From Methylobacillus sp. (lineage in GTDB: Bacteria; Pseudomonadota; Gammaproteobacteria; Burkholderiales; Methylophilaceae), in the NCBI GenBank assembly GCA_031277395.1, contig JAITML010000020.1, positions 1 to 64,000 on the forward strand: a DNA stretch of 64,000 bases, given 5' to 3'. A program made the position numbers and the translations under genes. Each line of letters begins with the position of its first letter. The stretch's first letter is position 1. Positions 51,375-59,865 of this stretch are shown one piece after another. The notes under the pieces were generated by a model that worked only from the letters and a program-made list of their open reading frames with translations, did no database searches and was not told where the DNA came from.

Positions 51375-52280
51375 TTACTTTGCTTTTATCGCATGACCGC
51401 CAAAACCCTTGCGCATCATGGCCAGCATTTTATTGCCGAATTCCACCTTGCCCTGGCTTGCGAAACGCGCCATAAGCGCAGTTGCGATCGCGGGTGCAGG
51501 TGTGCCTTGCGCGATGGATTCGTTGATCGTCCATCGCCCTTCTCCGGAGTCTTCTACATACGGCTCAATCTTGTCCAGTTGCTGATCGGACGCGAGAAAT
51601 TGCGTGGTCAGTTCCAGCAGCCAGCTTCGTATCACGCTGTCCTGCCACATGCCGGATACGGCGGCAAGATCAAGCTCGAATTCCGTCTTGCCTTTGAGCA
51701 GCGAAAAACCTTCCGCATAAACCTGCATGAGACCATATTCGATACCGTTGTGCACCATCTTCACGAAATGCCCCGCGCCGCTCGGGCCGCAGTGCAGCCA
51801 GCCCTGATCCGGGTGTGGCGCGAGCGCCTGAAACAGCGGCGTGACATTCGCCACAACTTCTTTTTCGCCACCCACCATCAGCGCATAGCCGTTTTGCAAT
51901 CCCCAGATGCCGCCCGCAGTACCGACATCGAGATAGTTGATTCCGTGCGCCTTCATCGCGGTCGCACGCGCTTGCGATTCCTGATAATTGGAATTGCCGC
52001 CTTCGATGATGGTGTCGCCCGCCGACAAGAGATCACCCAGCGCGGTCAATGTGCTTTCGGTCGGCTTGCCCGAAGGCAACATGAGCCAGACCACGCGCGG
52101 TGTTTGCAGCTTGCTCACCGCGTCTGCCAGAGAATCCGACGGAACCAGCCCGCATTCGCGCGCCAGAGATTGAGTTACTTCGTTTTCGAGGTTATAACCC
52201 ACGACTTCATGACCTGCGCCGCGCAAGCGCCGCGCCATGTTCGCGCCCATTTTACCCAGACCTACCATTGCCACTTGCAA
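51375..52280 (-). CDS. gnd: 6-phosphogluconate dehydrogenase, short (YqeC-type)
   Basis: 301-residue decarboxylating enzyme. MVGLGKMGANMARRLRGAGH is the nucleotide fold; GPSGAGHFVKMVHNGIEYG carries the catalytic Lys; GEGRWTINESI is in the C-terminal domain. The short form (about 300 residues) is usually NAD-preferring, unlike the 470-residue E. coli Gnd. First gene of gnd-zwf-crcB, divergent from glgA. Confidence 0.93.
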   Translation of the reverse strand: MQVAMVGLGKMGANMARRLRGAGHEVVGYNLENEVTQSLARECGLVPSDSLADAVSKLQTPRVVWLMLPSGKPTESTLTALGDLLSAGDTIIEGGNSNYQESQARATAMKAHGINYLDVGTAGGIWGLQNGYALMVGGEKEVVANVTPLFQALAPHPDQGWLHCGPSGAGHFVKMVHNGIEYGLMQVYAEGFSLLKGKTEFELDLAAVSGMWQDSVIRSWLLELTTQFLASDQQLDKIEPYVEDSGEGRWTINESIAQGTPAPAIATALMARFASQGKVEFGNKMLAMMRKGFGGHAIKAK

Positions 52281-52488
52281 GATAATTTTCCTTCATCATT
52301 TGAAGCGCGAACATTGCCTTACCCGCGCCAGACCGGTATTCTAACAGGGTTGGATGCATGACGGTGAAGCCGGAATCCTTAAAATTACACATCCGCTGAT
52401 AAATCAGGGAACCGTCCAATAAACACCGTTTGTCCCGAGTTGCAAGGGACGAACGAAAAGTTGTTATCTTCTACAGAAAGACACTTCG

Positions 52489-53934
52489 TTGCGTATTCTC
52501 TACGTTACCTCCGAAGCCTTTCCGCTCGTCAAAACCGGCGGATTGGCCGATGTCAGCGGCTCACTTCCGGCTGCGCTCAAACATCTTGGCGCAGATGCGC
52601 GCATACTGATTCCCGGTTATCCGCAGGTGCTCGCAAATCTGCGTGATCCGCAGCCGCTCATCGAATTGAAATGGCTGCCCGCGATAGGCAATGTGCAACT
52701 TATCGGCGGCCACATGCCCGATACCGGCGTGCCCGTGATCGTCATTGAGCACCGCGATTTATATGACCGTAGCGGCGGCCCCTACTCCGACACGCTCGGA
52801 CAGGAATGGGGCGATAACGCGTTACGTTTTGGCATTCTCTCGCGCATCGCCGCGATTCTGTCGTCAAAAATCAGCCCGCTGGTGGACTGGATACCCGATA
52901 TCGTCCATTTCAACGACTGGCAAGCCGGCCTGACGGCGGCTTATATGCGCTACTCGGGCGCGCCTCACGCCAAATCGGTGCTGGGCATACACAATCTCGC
53001 GTTTCAGGGAAATTTTCCGCCGGAATGGGTGGAAAAACTCGGCCTGCCGCGACAGGCATTCGCACCTGAAGGCCTTGAGTTTTATGGTCATTTATCCTTT
53101 CTCAAGGCCGGTATCTATTACGCTGACGCCATCACCACCGTCAGCCCTTCCTATGCGCGGGAAATCCAGACGGCGGAATACGGCTTCGGCCTGCAAGGGC
53201 TGCTCGCGCACCGCGCGCGCGACATTCACGGCATCTTGAACGGCATAGACACACAGGAATGGAACCCGGCCAAAGACCCGTACCTGCCGCAAAATTACGA
53301 CGGCAATTCACTGGATAAAAAAGTCAGAGTCAAACAGGCGCTGCAACAAAGATCAGGCTTGCATGAAGATGCCGCCGCCCCATTGCTCGGAGTGGTAAGC
53401 CGACTCACGCACCAGAAAGGCTTGGATCTGTTGCTGCACTGCGCTCCCGCGCTGCTGGAACAAGGCTGTCAACTGGCGCTACTGGGCAGCGGCGACCCCG
53501 CGCTGGAACAAGGCTTTATGCTGCTCGCGCAACAACATCCGCGCCAGGTCAGCGTAAGTATTGGCTACAACGAAGCCCTCTCTCACCACATCATGGCGGG
53601 CGCGGACATGTTCGTCATGCCCTCGCGTTTTGAGCCGTGTGGATTAAATCAGATGTACGGCCTGCGCTACGGCACTCCGCCTGTCGTGCGCCGCACCGGC
53701 GGCCTCGCTGACTCGGTGATGGATACCAACGAATTTACCCTCAACCGCAAAACCGCCACCGGTTTCGTTTTCGATCTCGCCACCCCGGAAGATTTGCTCG
53801 CCACCTTACTCCGTGCCCTCGCAAGCTACGGCGACAAAAATCAGTGGAGCGCCATACAAACCAACGGCATGAAAACCGACCTGGATTGGAACCGCAGCGC
53901 GCAGGCGTATCTGGAAATCTACCGCTCGCTATAA
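52489..53934 (+). CDS. glgA: Glycogen synthase (ADP-glucose), GT5
   Basis: 481 residues. RILYVTSEAFPLVKTGGLADVSGSLP holds the KTGGLADV ADP-glucose loop; HFNDWQAGLTA, GIHNLAFQG and SRFEPCGLNQMYGLRYGTPPVVRRTGGL are typical. Makes alpha-1,4-glucan. The start is TTG at 52489; no ATG lies before the first motif. The 208-base divergent gap with gnd includes an imperfect GTCCC/GGGAC repeat but no strong promoter match. No glgB or glgC in view. Confidence 0.94.
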   Translation: MRILYVTSEAFPLVKTGGLADVSGSLPAALKHLGADARILIPGYPQVLANLRDPQPLIELKWLPAIGNVQLIGGHMPDTGVPVIVIEHRDLYDRSGGPYSDTLGQEWGDNALRFGILSRIAAILSSKISPLVDWIPDIVHFNDWQAGLTAAYMRYSGAPHAKSVLGIHNLAFQGNFPPEWVEKLGLPRQAFAPEGLEFYGHLSFLKAGIYYADAITTVSPSYAREIQTAEYGFGLQGLLAHRARDIHGILNGIDTQEWNPAKDPYLPQNYDGNSLDKKVRVKQALQQRSGLHEDAAAPLLGVVSRLTHQKGLDLLLHCAPALLEQGCQLALLGSGDPALEQGFMLLAQQHPRQVSVSIGYNEALSHHIMAGADMFVMPSRFEPCGLNQMYGLRYGTPPVVRRTGGLADSVMDTNEFTLNRKTATGFVFDLATPEDLLATLLRALASYGDKNQWSAIQTNGMKTDLDWNRSAQAYLEIYRSL

Positions 53935-53959
53935 AATCCGGAATCGCTCTGCCTGCGTG

Positions 53960-54111
53960 CTACCCCTCTCCCCAACCCCGGCCCCCTCGCTTAGCTCTCC
54001 CCCAAGGGGCGAGGGGCTTTGCGAGCCCCGTCCTCCCCTTCGTCATTTCCACGAGAAGCCTGCACCTGCTCCCCTCTCCCCGCGTGGGAGAGGGTTGGGG
54101 AGAGGGGGTAG
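53960..54111. repeat. Composite GC-rich palindromic repeat element
   Basis: CTACCCCTCTCCCCAACCC at 53960-53978 is mirrored by GGGTTGGGGAGAGGGGGTAG at 54092-54111 (one-base length difference). Inside are smaller hairpins: CCCCTCGC (53983-53990) with GCGAGGGG (54009-54016), and CCCTCTCCC/GGGAGAGGG around 54072-54093. This type of element is usually repeated through a genome like REP/BIME sequences. It fills most of the 300-base gap after glgA. Confidence 0.7.
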
Positions 54112-54151
54112 AAAAGAGTGCTAGCGCGAGGAGATTACACGCGCGATAAAT

Positions 54152-54212
54152 TGATAACGGGTGTGAGTTAAGCGGCTCGCGTCAGCGAGTCCGCTCGAAC
54201 GAAGGGTTAGGC
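54152..54212 (-). other. attC-like integron recombination site
   Basis: Read on the minus strand, 22 bases after the GNAT stop codon: R'' GCCTAAC (54212-54206), L'' TTCGTTCGAGCGG (54203-54191), a hairpin CTCGC-TGAC-GCGAG, then L' CCGCTTAACTC (54175-54165) and an R' core CGTTATC (54159-54153). Order, length (61 bases) and sequence closely follow the aadA-type attC (CTAAC, TTCGTTCAAGC, GCTTAACTCA, GTTA). R' departs from GTTRRRY, so the site may be decayed. No integrase or second site is seen. Confidence 0.7.
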
Positions 54213-54234
54213 AATTATGAGCTATTAGCATGAT

Positions 54235-54678
54235 CTACTTGGCTTTCTTGGTGTAAACGTGCTGCGTCTTGACTCGCTCATAGCCGATAGATTCATAGAA
54301 CGGATGCGAGTGTTTTCGCGCGGTGTTCGAGCGAACGGTTAGTGTAGTTAGGCCACGACTATACGCCCATTCTTCTGCGGCTTGGACAAGGTTTCGACCT
54401 ACGCCATGCCGTCTGGCTGTGGTATCGACGACCATGCCTACTATTTCGCACTTACTTCCGCTTTCAATGGAAACGCGGTGTTCTATATGTATCCACCCAA
54501 GCAAACGCTCTCCCTGTGCTGCGACGATAACGGCATGATGTCCTTCCGGCAATATTTCCCTAAGTCTCCGCGTCATTTCCTTCGGCTCCGACGAATAGCC
54601 GAGTTCTTCCGATAACCGCGATATTTCCGCTGCATCGGAAATCCGTGCGGGGCGTACTTTAGTGCGTGTTGCATCCAT
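54235..54678 (-). CDS. GNAT-family N-acetyltransferase, probable integron gene cassette
   Basis: 147 residues. GNAT fold with acetyl-CoA loop VDTTARRHGVGRNLV (R-x-x-G-x-G/A type) in motif A, AEEWAYSRGL, and C-terminal FYESIGYERV. Acceptor unknown; many cassette-borne GNATs act on small molecules or antibiotics, but nothing here identifies one. It is followed by an attC-like site and preceded by an AT-rich, possibly promoter-bearing stretch (54737-54808). Base composition is visibly lower in G+C than the core genes around it, consistent with acquisition. Confidence 0.82.
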   Translation of the reverse strand: MDATRTKVRPARISDAAEISRLSEELGYSSEPKEMTRRLREILPEGHHAVIVAAQGERLLGWIHIEHRVSIESGSKCEIVGMVVDTTARRHGVGRNLVQAAEEWAYSRGLTTLTVRSNTARKHSHPFYESIGYERVKTQHVYTKKAK

Positions 54679-54697
54679 GACTTCCAGTAACCGATTG

Positions 54698-54737
54698 TAA
54701 GCGGCGTTCGGATTCTTAAGCCTAATCCGAAACTTAC
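54698..54737. repeat. Inverted repeat before the GNAT gene
   Basis: TTCGGATT (54707-54714) and AATCCGAA (54724-54731) pair perfectly over a 9-base loop, and GTAAG (54698-54702) can extend to CTTAC (54733-54737). On the minus strand the loop contains ATTAGGC, one base from an attC R' core (GTTAGGC). May mark the other cassette boundary or be a regulatory hairpin. Confidence 0.4.
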
Positions 54738-54808
54738 CGCCCTTTAATTTAAAGTAATTTATTAATTTATAGAATTAACTTATTGAATATAATCATTAAT
54801 ATATCCCA

Positions 54809-55597
54809 TCACTTAAACGCTTCCGCCATAAACGCCAGCCCCTTGCGCCATGAATCTGCATCGGCTGCCGGATCGTAAGCTATCGGCATATTGAACTCCT
54901 TGCCAAGCTTGTCCGCATCGGGGCTGGTGAAGGAATGCTGCGCGCCCGGATAGGTCACGATTTCCGCTACCACGCCCGCATCCGCCATCTCTTTGCGAAA
55001 TGCCGCGACTTGTTCCGCCGGAATGAAGGGATCAGCTTCGCCGGTATAAGATGCCATGCGCGCCTGTACCTTGCCGGGCTCGGCGGGATTTTGGGTGCTC
55101 AAGCCGCCGTGAAAACTTTCCACAACCTTGAGCGGCATGCCCGATCGCGCCATGTTCAGTACCACCGTGCCTCCCATGCAATAGCCGATGGCGCCGATAA
55201 CATCCGCGTTCACGGTCGGTTCCTGCTTGAGCAGCGAAAGCGCAGCTTCAAAACGCGCTTGGGCGAGTGCCGCATTACCGGAAATTACACTGGAGAATTT
55301 CTTGGCATCTTCAGGATGGTGCGCGTGTTTTCCGTCGCCGTACATATCCAGCGCCATTGCCGTGTAGCCCTGCTCCGCCAGCATGCGGGCACGTTTGCGC
55401 GCGTAGTCGTTGAGCCCCCACCATTCATGCACCACCAGCACGCCGGGGCGCTTGCCTTGTATCGAGTCATCCCAGACGATATAACCTTTCAGTTGGGTAC
55501 CGTCCGATTCGTAGCTGACTTCCTTTTCCTGAATCGCGGCATGGGCGACGCTTGCAGCGGAAAACAGCAGGATGCCCAGCAATAAAAACTTTTTCAT
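54809..55597 (-). CDS. Exported dienelactone hydrolase-family protein
   Basis: 262 residues. Signal peptide (KFLLLGILLFSAASVAHAA) and alpha/beta-hydrolase core: VHEWWGLNDYARKRA, nucleophile Cys140 in GAIGYCMGGTVVL, the acid in YTGEADPFIP and His in PGAQHSFTSP. Dienelactone hydrolases use a Cys-Asp-His triad on lactones; the periplasmic substrate is unknown. ATG at 55597; the upstream extension to 55633 overlaps the next gene. Confidence 0.88.
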   Translation of the reverse strand: MKKFLLLGILLFSAASVAHAAIQEKEVSYESDGTQLKGYIVWDDSIQGKRPGVLVVHEWWGLNDYARKRARMLAEQGYTAMALDMYGDGKHAHHPEDAKKFSSVISGNAALAQARFEAALSLLKQEPTVNADVIGAIGYCMGGTVVLNMARSGMPLKVVESFHGGLSTQNPAEPGKVQARMASYTGEADPFIPAEQVAAFRKEMADAGVVAEIVTYPGAQHSFTSPDADKLGKEFNMPIAYDPAADADSWRKGLAFMAEAFK

Positions 55598-55623
55598 GGC
55601 TTTTCCTTCTTTCGGATTCGGAG

Positions 55624-56124
55624 TTACAGGCACGGATTCATCACCGGCTCACGCGGAACGGCGAGCAGATGTTTCACCTGTTCCCTGATTTTATCCGGCG
55701 ACATGCTGCGGATTTCGTTGATGATGGGGTCGTCAGGTTGGGCGCAATATTCCTTGATTTGCTCCGGGCTGGCAGTACCGGTCACGCGGTGTTTGAATTC
55801 GTCCAGATTCGCCTGTGTCGGGCGCTCGGATGAGTTTGCGATGATGAATTTATCAATATCGACGATGGCCGCATCAATCGCATCATCCGCAGGTTTGCGC
55901 GGTTTTTGGCACGCTGCTGTTATCGCCTGGACTTCCACATAGATCGCCCAGGAACAAAGCACGGCGCCGTGCCCGCTGGTATCCACCTGGGCTGAAAGCC
56001 CTTTCTCATCAGTCACCGTCTCCACCGGTTTTTTGGTCCCGTCCACTGCCGGATCATTCTGCGCCAGTGCGGAAATGCTTGCGGTGAGCAAGATGGCAGA
56101 TAAAAGAAGGTTGCTATGTTTCAT
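55624..56124 (-). CDS. Exported protein of unknown function
   Basis: 166 residues. Signal peptide (LLLSAILLTASISALA, mature from QNDPAVDG). The mature part has four Cys (VLCSWAIYV, ITAACQKP, KEYCAQPD and MNPCL at the C terminus), likely as disulfides. No family recognised. It begins just upstream of the hydrolase gene and follows the next protein by about 30 bases, suggesting one transcript. Confidence 0.7.
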   Translation of the reverse strand: MKHSNLLLSAILLTASISALAQNDPAVDGTKKPVETVTDEKGLSAQVDTSGHGAVLCSWAIYVEVQAITAACQKPRKPADDAIDAAIVDIDKFIIANSSERPTQANLDEFKHRVTGTASPEQIKEYCAQPDDPIINEIRSMSPDKIREQVKHLLAVPREPVMNPCL

Positions 56125-56153
56125 TTGATCTCTCCGGTTGTTTGGGTCAGGTT

Positions 56154-56672
56154 TTACAACGATTGATCGTCAATCTCCACCAACTGCCAGCACGAATCAA
56201 CCCGCTTGAAATTGTAGCGAATTTGCAGCATGTCGCTTTCGGGGCTGCGATACATGATGTGGCCGGAAGTTGCATCGTCCTGCTCTATGCTTGCTTCATA
56301 GCCTTGTTCCTTGATGCTTTCCGGCGATTCCACCAGTAGTGGCATGGACATTTCCTGTTCGCCAAGCCATTTGGTTACGGGTTTGGGTTCCGGTTCGGAA
56401 TTGATATCCACTATCGACGTAACCTGCAACGGCCATTGCGTGTACTCCGCCTGCGCCTTGCTATGCGTAAATACTTCCGCGAAATCCTTGAAATCGGAGC
56501 CGCAAACCAGCTCTTTGGAATGCGCTTCGCTCGTTTCCAGCGCGGTTTTAAAATCCTTGTCGTGCTGTTCTGCTGTGGGCTGATCGTGTTGTTTATCCAG
56601 ATACACAAAATAAATCAATGCCACAACCGCGCCCGTAAGCGCAAATGCGATGACTTTTGTTGAGGTTTTCAT
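56154..56672 (-). CDS. Membrane-anchored protein of unknown function
   Basis: 172 residues. One N-terminal hydrophobic segment (VIAFALTGAVVALIYFVYL) without a clear cleavage site, then a charged periplasmic domain rich in Glu/Asp with two Cys (ELVCGSDF and DSCWQL). The C-terminal RYNFKRVDSCWQLVEI resembles a small beta domain. No family recognised. Confidence 0.68.
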   Translation of the reverse strand: MKTSTKVIAFALTGAVVALIYFVYLDKQHDQPTAEQHDKDFKTALETSEAHSKELVCGSDFKDFAEVFTHSKAQAEYTQWPLQVTSIVDINSEPEPKPVTKWLGEQEMSMPLLVESPESIKEQGYEASIEQDDATSGHIMYRSPESDMLQIRYNFKRVDSCWQLVEIDDQSL

Positions 56673-56764
56673 TTTTGATTTCTCCGACTCAATGTTTCCT
56701 TTTGCGCTTGCTTAAAGCTGCCGAGGCGAATTTGTTGAGCCACTTCGCCCCTCTTCCAAAGAAT

Positions 56765-56802
56765 CAAGGAGGTCTGTCCGATTGACCGGACCAGCCTCCT
56801 TG
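56765..56802. terminator. Long imperfect hairpin downstream of the DUF4344 gene
   Basis: CAAGGAGG (56765-56772) pairs with CCTCCTTG (56795-56802); inner CTG and TCCG pair with CAG and CGGA with one bulge on each side. It lies 20 bases after the DUF4344 stop on the minus strand. No clear U run, so termination is plausible but not certain. Confidence 0.55.
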
Positions 56803-56821
56803 TTAACGAACCGCATGCCAA

Positions 56822-59062
56822 TCAGTCGGCAAACGGATTGGATTTTCCATCCCATTCCAGCGAGTTTTTGCCGGATGAGTTGTTCTTGCTGTTTGTATCC
56901 ATCGCATTCAGCACACGCGGTGAAAAGTGCGGATCAAGCAAACGGAGCCATGAATTCAGGATTTTGTTGTACTCGTCGCCGCAGCGAGCGGCGCGCGCCT
57001 GCGGCAAGGTGCCGTTGGTGACGAGAACATTGTAGGGTTTCGCGCCGGAGCCATAGGCGAGGCACAGCATGTTGAAATACCGCTGCGCGTCCAGCGAGTG
57101 CTCATCCGCATAATGCGCCATGGTCGGGTTGGTCTTGCTGCTGTTGACCTGGAACCAAACCGAGTTCAGTTTCAAAATACGCGCTCTTTCATTTTCGGTT
57201 TCGGTGTTCATTTTCAACAGCATGATGGTCGCCAGTTGATCGACCGAATCTTCTTCGCGCCCCACGGCGGGCAGTTTGAGCATGTCAATCAACGCATGGC
57301 CGGTTTCATGCAGCAGAATGAAGCGCACGTTGTCGCGGATGAATTCGGCAATGAATTTCTTCGGGTCTTTCATGCCCTTGGACAAGCCTTCCGCCATGGT
57401 GTACAAGCTGTCTATCATCTCGTAGCAAAGCACGATGAAGGAGTCGCCGGGATTGTAAAAGGCGTTTACCGTGCCACACTCTTCCGCCGAGTAATTAAGC
57501 TGCCGCGGCAGAACAAAAGCGCCATCCAGCGTGGAAATTTCGGGGATGCTGGAGAGCAGATGCTCGCTGCCCGCCCATTTGAAGGCGTATTGCAGACTGG
57601 GTGTTTGAGGCGGGTAATAGTGATACACAAAACGCAGACCGCGGCCATCTGACGTTACCAGCGATCCGTCACGCGGGGGCGGCAGCGCGCCATCACGTTG
57701 TTCAATGATTTCCTGGCCGCTGCCGGAATTTGTGGTATTGCTACCGGCGTTACCACCGGTATTGCCGCCACCGGATGATTTTCCACCCGATTCCTTTATC
57801 AGCTTGAGCAAGGTGGGAAACGTCGGCTCACCTTTGGCGGCATCGTCGCCAAATGGGTAAAAACTGCTCGACATCAACACGGAAATATTTTCATAGATTT
57901 TCGTGTCGCCCTGCTCTATCCATCCCAGATCATAACCACGAACTTCCTTGCCGCGTTGCTCGGCGCGCGCATAGAACGCCTGTCCGTTCACGCGACCTGC
58001 GATGATGAAAAAGTTCGGTTTGACGAGTTGGTAGGTAATCGTCGTCTTCTGCCCCTGCGCCCGATTGGTCAGTTCGCTCATTACCTCATTCAGGCTCATG
58101 TTTACCCGAAATGTCATGAGCGACAGTTTTCTATCCTGCGTATCCAGTATTTCTCCGCCCCACGCGCTGTCGTTTCGGTCCAGAGTTAAAACGGCGGCGG
58201 GATAATAGATGCTCATGCCGGTGCGGGTTTTCAGCGGTTGCCAGTTGATCTTGTTCTGGATATCCAGCGCGAAAACGGCAAGTTCCACGGCGTCTTTCGC
58301 CGCCAGTTTGCCGGTGGCGGGGCGCTGGCTTTCCTTCTGGTATTTGGCAATCGCATCGCGCGTGGTCTTGCCGAAATTGCCGTCGGCAAAGCCGTTGTAA
58401 TAGCCTGCCAGTATCAATCCCTCCTGCACGATCCGTTTTTCCCAGATATTGAGCGCACTTTCAATGTCGCCGCTGCTCGCAGGTGGAGCGGAGCTTCCGC
58501 CGGAAGCCGGCGTGGAACCGCCGGATTTCCGGTATTTGCTCTCGTTTTTCGTGATGCACTCCCGCATGGCTGCGACGGCCGAGCTTCCGGTGCTCTCAAA
58601 ACTGAAGGTGATGTTTTGCAAGTTGTCCGGCATCACGAGCGTGAAGTACTTGGTATTTTGTATGGTGTTGAGAAAGCCTTTTTCTTCAATCTGCAGGATT
58701 TCCAGGCTGTTTTTGGACTGGGCATTGAATTTGAAATCCGCTCCGCCGATAACCTTGTTGGAGGCATCGTAATTATTCCAGCGCAGCGTGCCGCTCCCTT
58801 GTGGGTTCATGTTCCAGAGCACGTCCTTCACATAGATCCAGAGCTCGCCGTCGATCAGCGAGCGATGGATCTCTATGATGGAGCCGTCCGTCATCTGGCT
58901 TGAGGCGAAACACGTCGCCTGATTATCGGTAGCGGTACCGCTTACCGCCCAGAATTTGTCGGTTCCCTTGTTGTAAAACGTGGTGGAATCGGCTTGGGCG
59001 CTGCCCATCCCGCAAGCCAAAAGCAGAAATGTGAAAATTGATAGCGTCGTCCGGCGCAACAT
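56822..59062 (-). CDS. Exported DUF4344 putative metallopeptidase with peptidoglycan-binding domain
   Basis: 746 residues. Signal peptide (LSIFTFLLLACGMGSAQA), an N-terminal beta domain (about 25-170), a Ser/Gly/Pro linker, a peptidoglycan-binding domain (about 205-265, LAGYYNGFADGNFGKTTRDAIAKYQ), a middle region (270-420), a Gly/Asn/Ser linker (430-460), and a C-terminal DUF4344 domain with zinc motif His585-Glu586-x-x-His589 (HETGH) and the downstream Glu/Asp-rich REEDSVDQLAT. DUF4344 proteins are predicted metalloproteases; the target is not known. Wall binding plus protease suggests envelope remodelling. It ends 150 bases before the membrane-anchored protein gene, in the same direction. 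Confidence 0.82.
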   Translation of the reverse strand: MLRRTTLSIFTFLLLACGMGSAQADSTTFYNKGTDKFWAVSGTATDNQATCFASSQMTDGSIIEIHRSLIDGELWIYVKDVLWNMNPQGSGTLRWNNYDASNKVIGGADFKFNAQSKNSLEILQIEEKGFLNTIQNTKYFTLVMPDNLQNITFSFESTGSSAVAAMRECITKNESKYRKSGGSTPASGGSSAPPASSGDIESALNIWEKRIVQEGLILAGYYNGFADGNFGKTTRDAIAKYQKESQRPATGKLAAKDAVELAVFALDIQNKINWQPLKTRTGMSIYYPAAVLTLDRNDSAWGGEILDTQDRKLSLMTFRVNMSLNEVMSELTNRAQGQKTTITYQLVKPNFFIIAGRVNGQAFYARAEQRGKEVRGYDLGWIEQGDTKIYENISVLMSSSFYPFGDDAAKGEPTFPTLLKLIKESGGKSSGGGNTGGNAGSNTTNSGSGQEIIEQRDGALPPPRDGSLVTSDGRGLRFVYHYYPPQTPSLQYAFKWAGSEHLLSSIPEISTLDGAFVLPRQLNYSAEECGTVNAFYNPGDSFIVLCYEMIDSLYTMAEGLSKGMKDPKKFIAEFIRDNVRFILLHETGHALIDMLKLPAVGREEDSVDQLATIMLLKMNTETENERARILKLNSVWFQVNSSKTNPTMAHYADEHSLDAQRYFNMLCLAYGSGAKPYNVLVTNGTLPQARAARCGDEYNKILNSWLRLLDPHFSPRVLNAMDTNSKNNSSGKNSLEWDGKSNPFAD

Positions 59063-59255
59063 GGGTTTGAATCTTTCTTCAAAAGATTACTGAAATGAAC
59101 ATTATGTGCTTCACATTACCAGAGTTTATTGTCTTTGAATACTGATTGCCATGCCCGTTGCCATCAAGGCAACCGCCTCGGCGAACAGTTCGGCAAAACA
59201 GCGAAAAATCATTCAAATCGGGTGTATGAAAACAGAAAATAACGACAGGCTACGA

Positions 59256-59804
59256 CTATTCCAGCTTAATGAAGTTCTCGCGGTAATAGCGCAGCTCATC
59301 TATGGATTCGTGGATGTCGGCGAGCGCCGTGTGCTTGCTGGTTTTTTTGAAGCCGTCATAGACCCTGGGCGCCCAACGGCGGGCGAGCTCCTTGAACGTG
59401 CTGACGTCGAGATTGCGGTAGTGGAAGTATTTTTCCAGACGTGGCATGTAGTTGGCCATGAAGCGCCTGTCCTGGCAGATGGAATTGCCGCACATCGGCG
59501 ATTTTCCCGCGCCGACCCACGGTTTGAGAAAGGCGAGCATTTGTTCTTCGGCTTCGGCTTCGGTCAGTGTGGCGGCTTTCACCTTGTCGATCAGCCCGGA
59601 TTTGCCATGCGTGCCTTTGTTCCATGCGTCCATGCCGTCCAGTACGGCATCAGCCTGATGTACGACCAGCGCGGGCGATTCGGCGAGAATTTCCAGATTG
59701 GCATTGGTGATAACGACAGCGAGTTCGAGGATTTTATCGCTGTCGGGCAAAAGGCCGCTCATTTCCATGTCGATCCAAATCAGATTATCGCTATCTTGTG
59801 CCAT
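59256..59804 (-). CDS. orn: Oligoribonuclease
   Basis: 182 residues of the DEDDh exonuclease family, degrading 2-5 nt RNAs and pGpG. Asp12 and Glu14 (WIDMEMSGL), SICQDRRFM and [14 protein letters not shown] provide the acidic and His residues. The 193-base gap before it (59063-59255) shows no gene. Divergent from the M48 protease gene. Confidence 0.97.
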   Translation of the reverse strand: MAQDSDNLIWIDMEMSGLLPDSDKILELAVVITNANLEILAESPALVVHQADAVLDGMDAWNKGTHGKSGLIDKVKAATLTEAEAEEQMLAFLKPWVGAGKSPMCGNSICQDRRFMANYMPRLEKYFHYRNLDVSTFKELARRWAPRVYDGFKKTSKHTALADIHESIDELRYYRENFIKLE

Positions 59805-59865
59805 AATAATCCGCGTGCCTTTCCATATTCAATGAGCGCAAAGTGTAACCGAAAACGGACTTCCG

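Noticed and set aside
52440-52646. Short plus-strand frame across the glgA start
   Set aside because: Out of frame with glgA, no ribosome-binding site, composition of a shadow.
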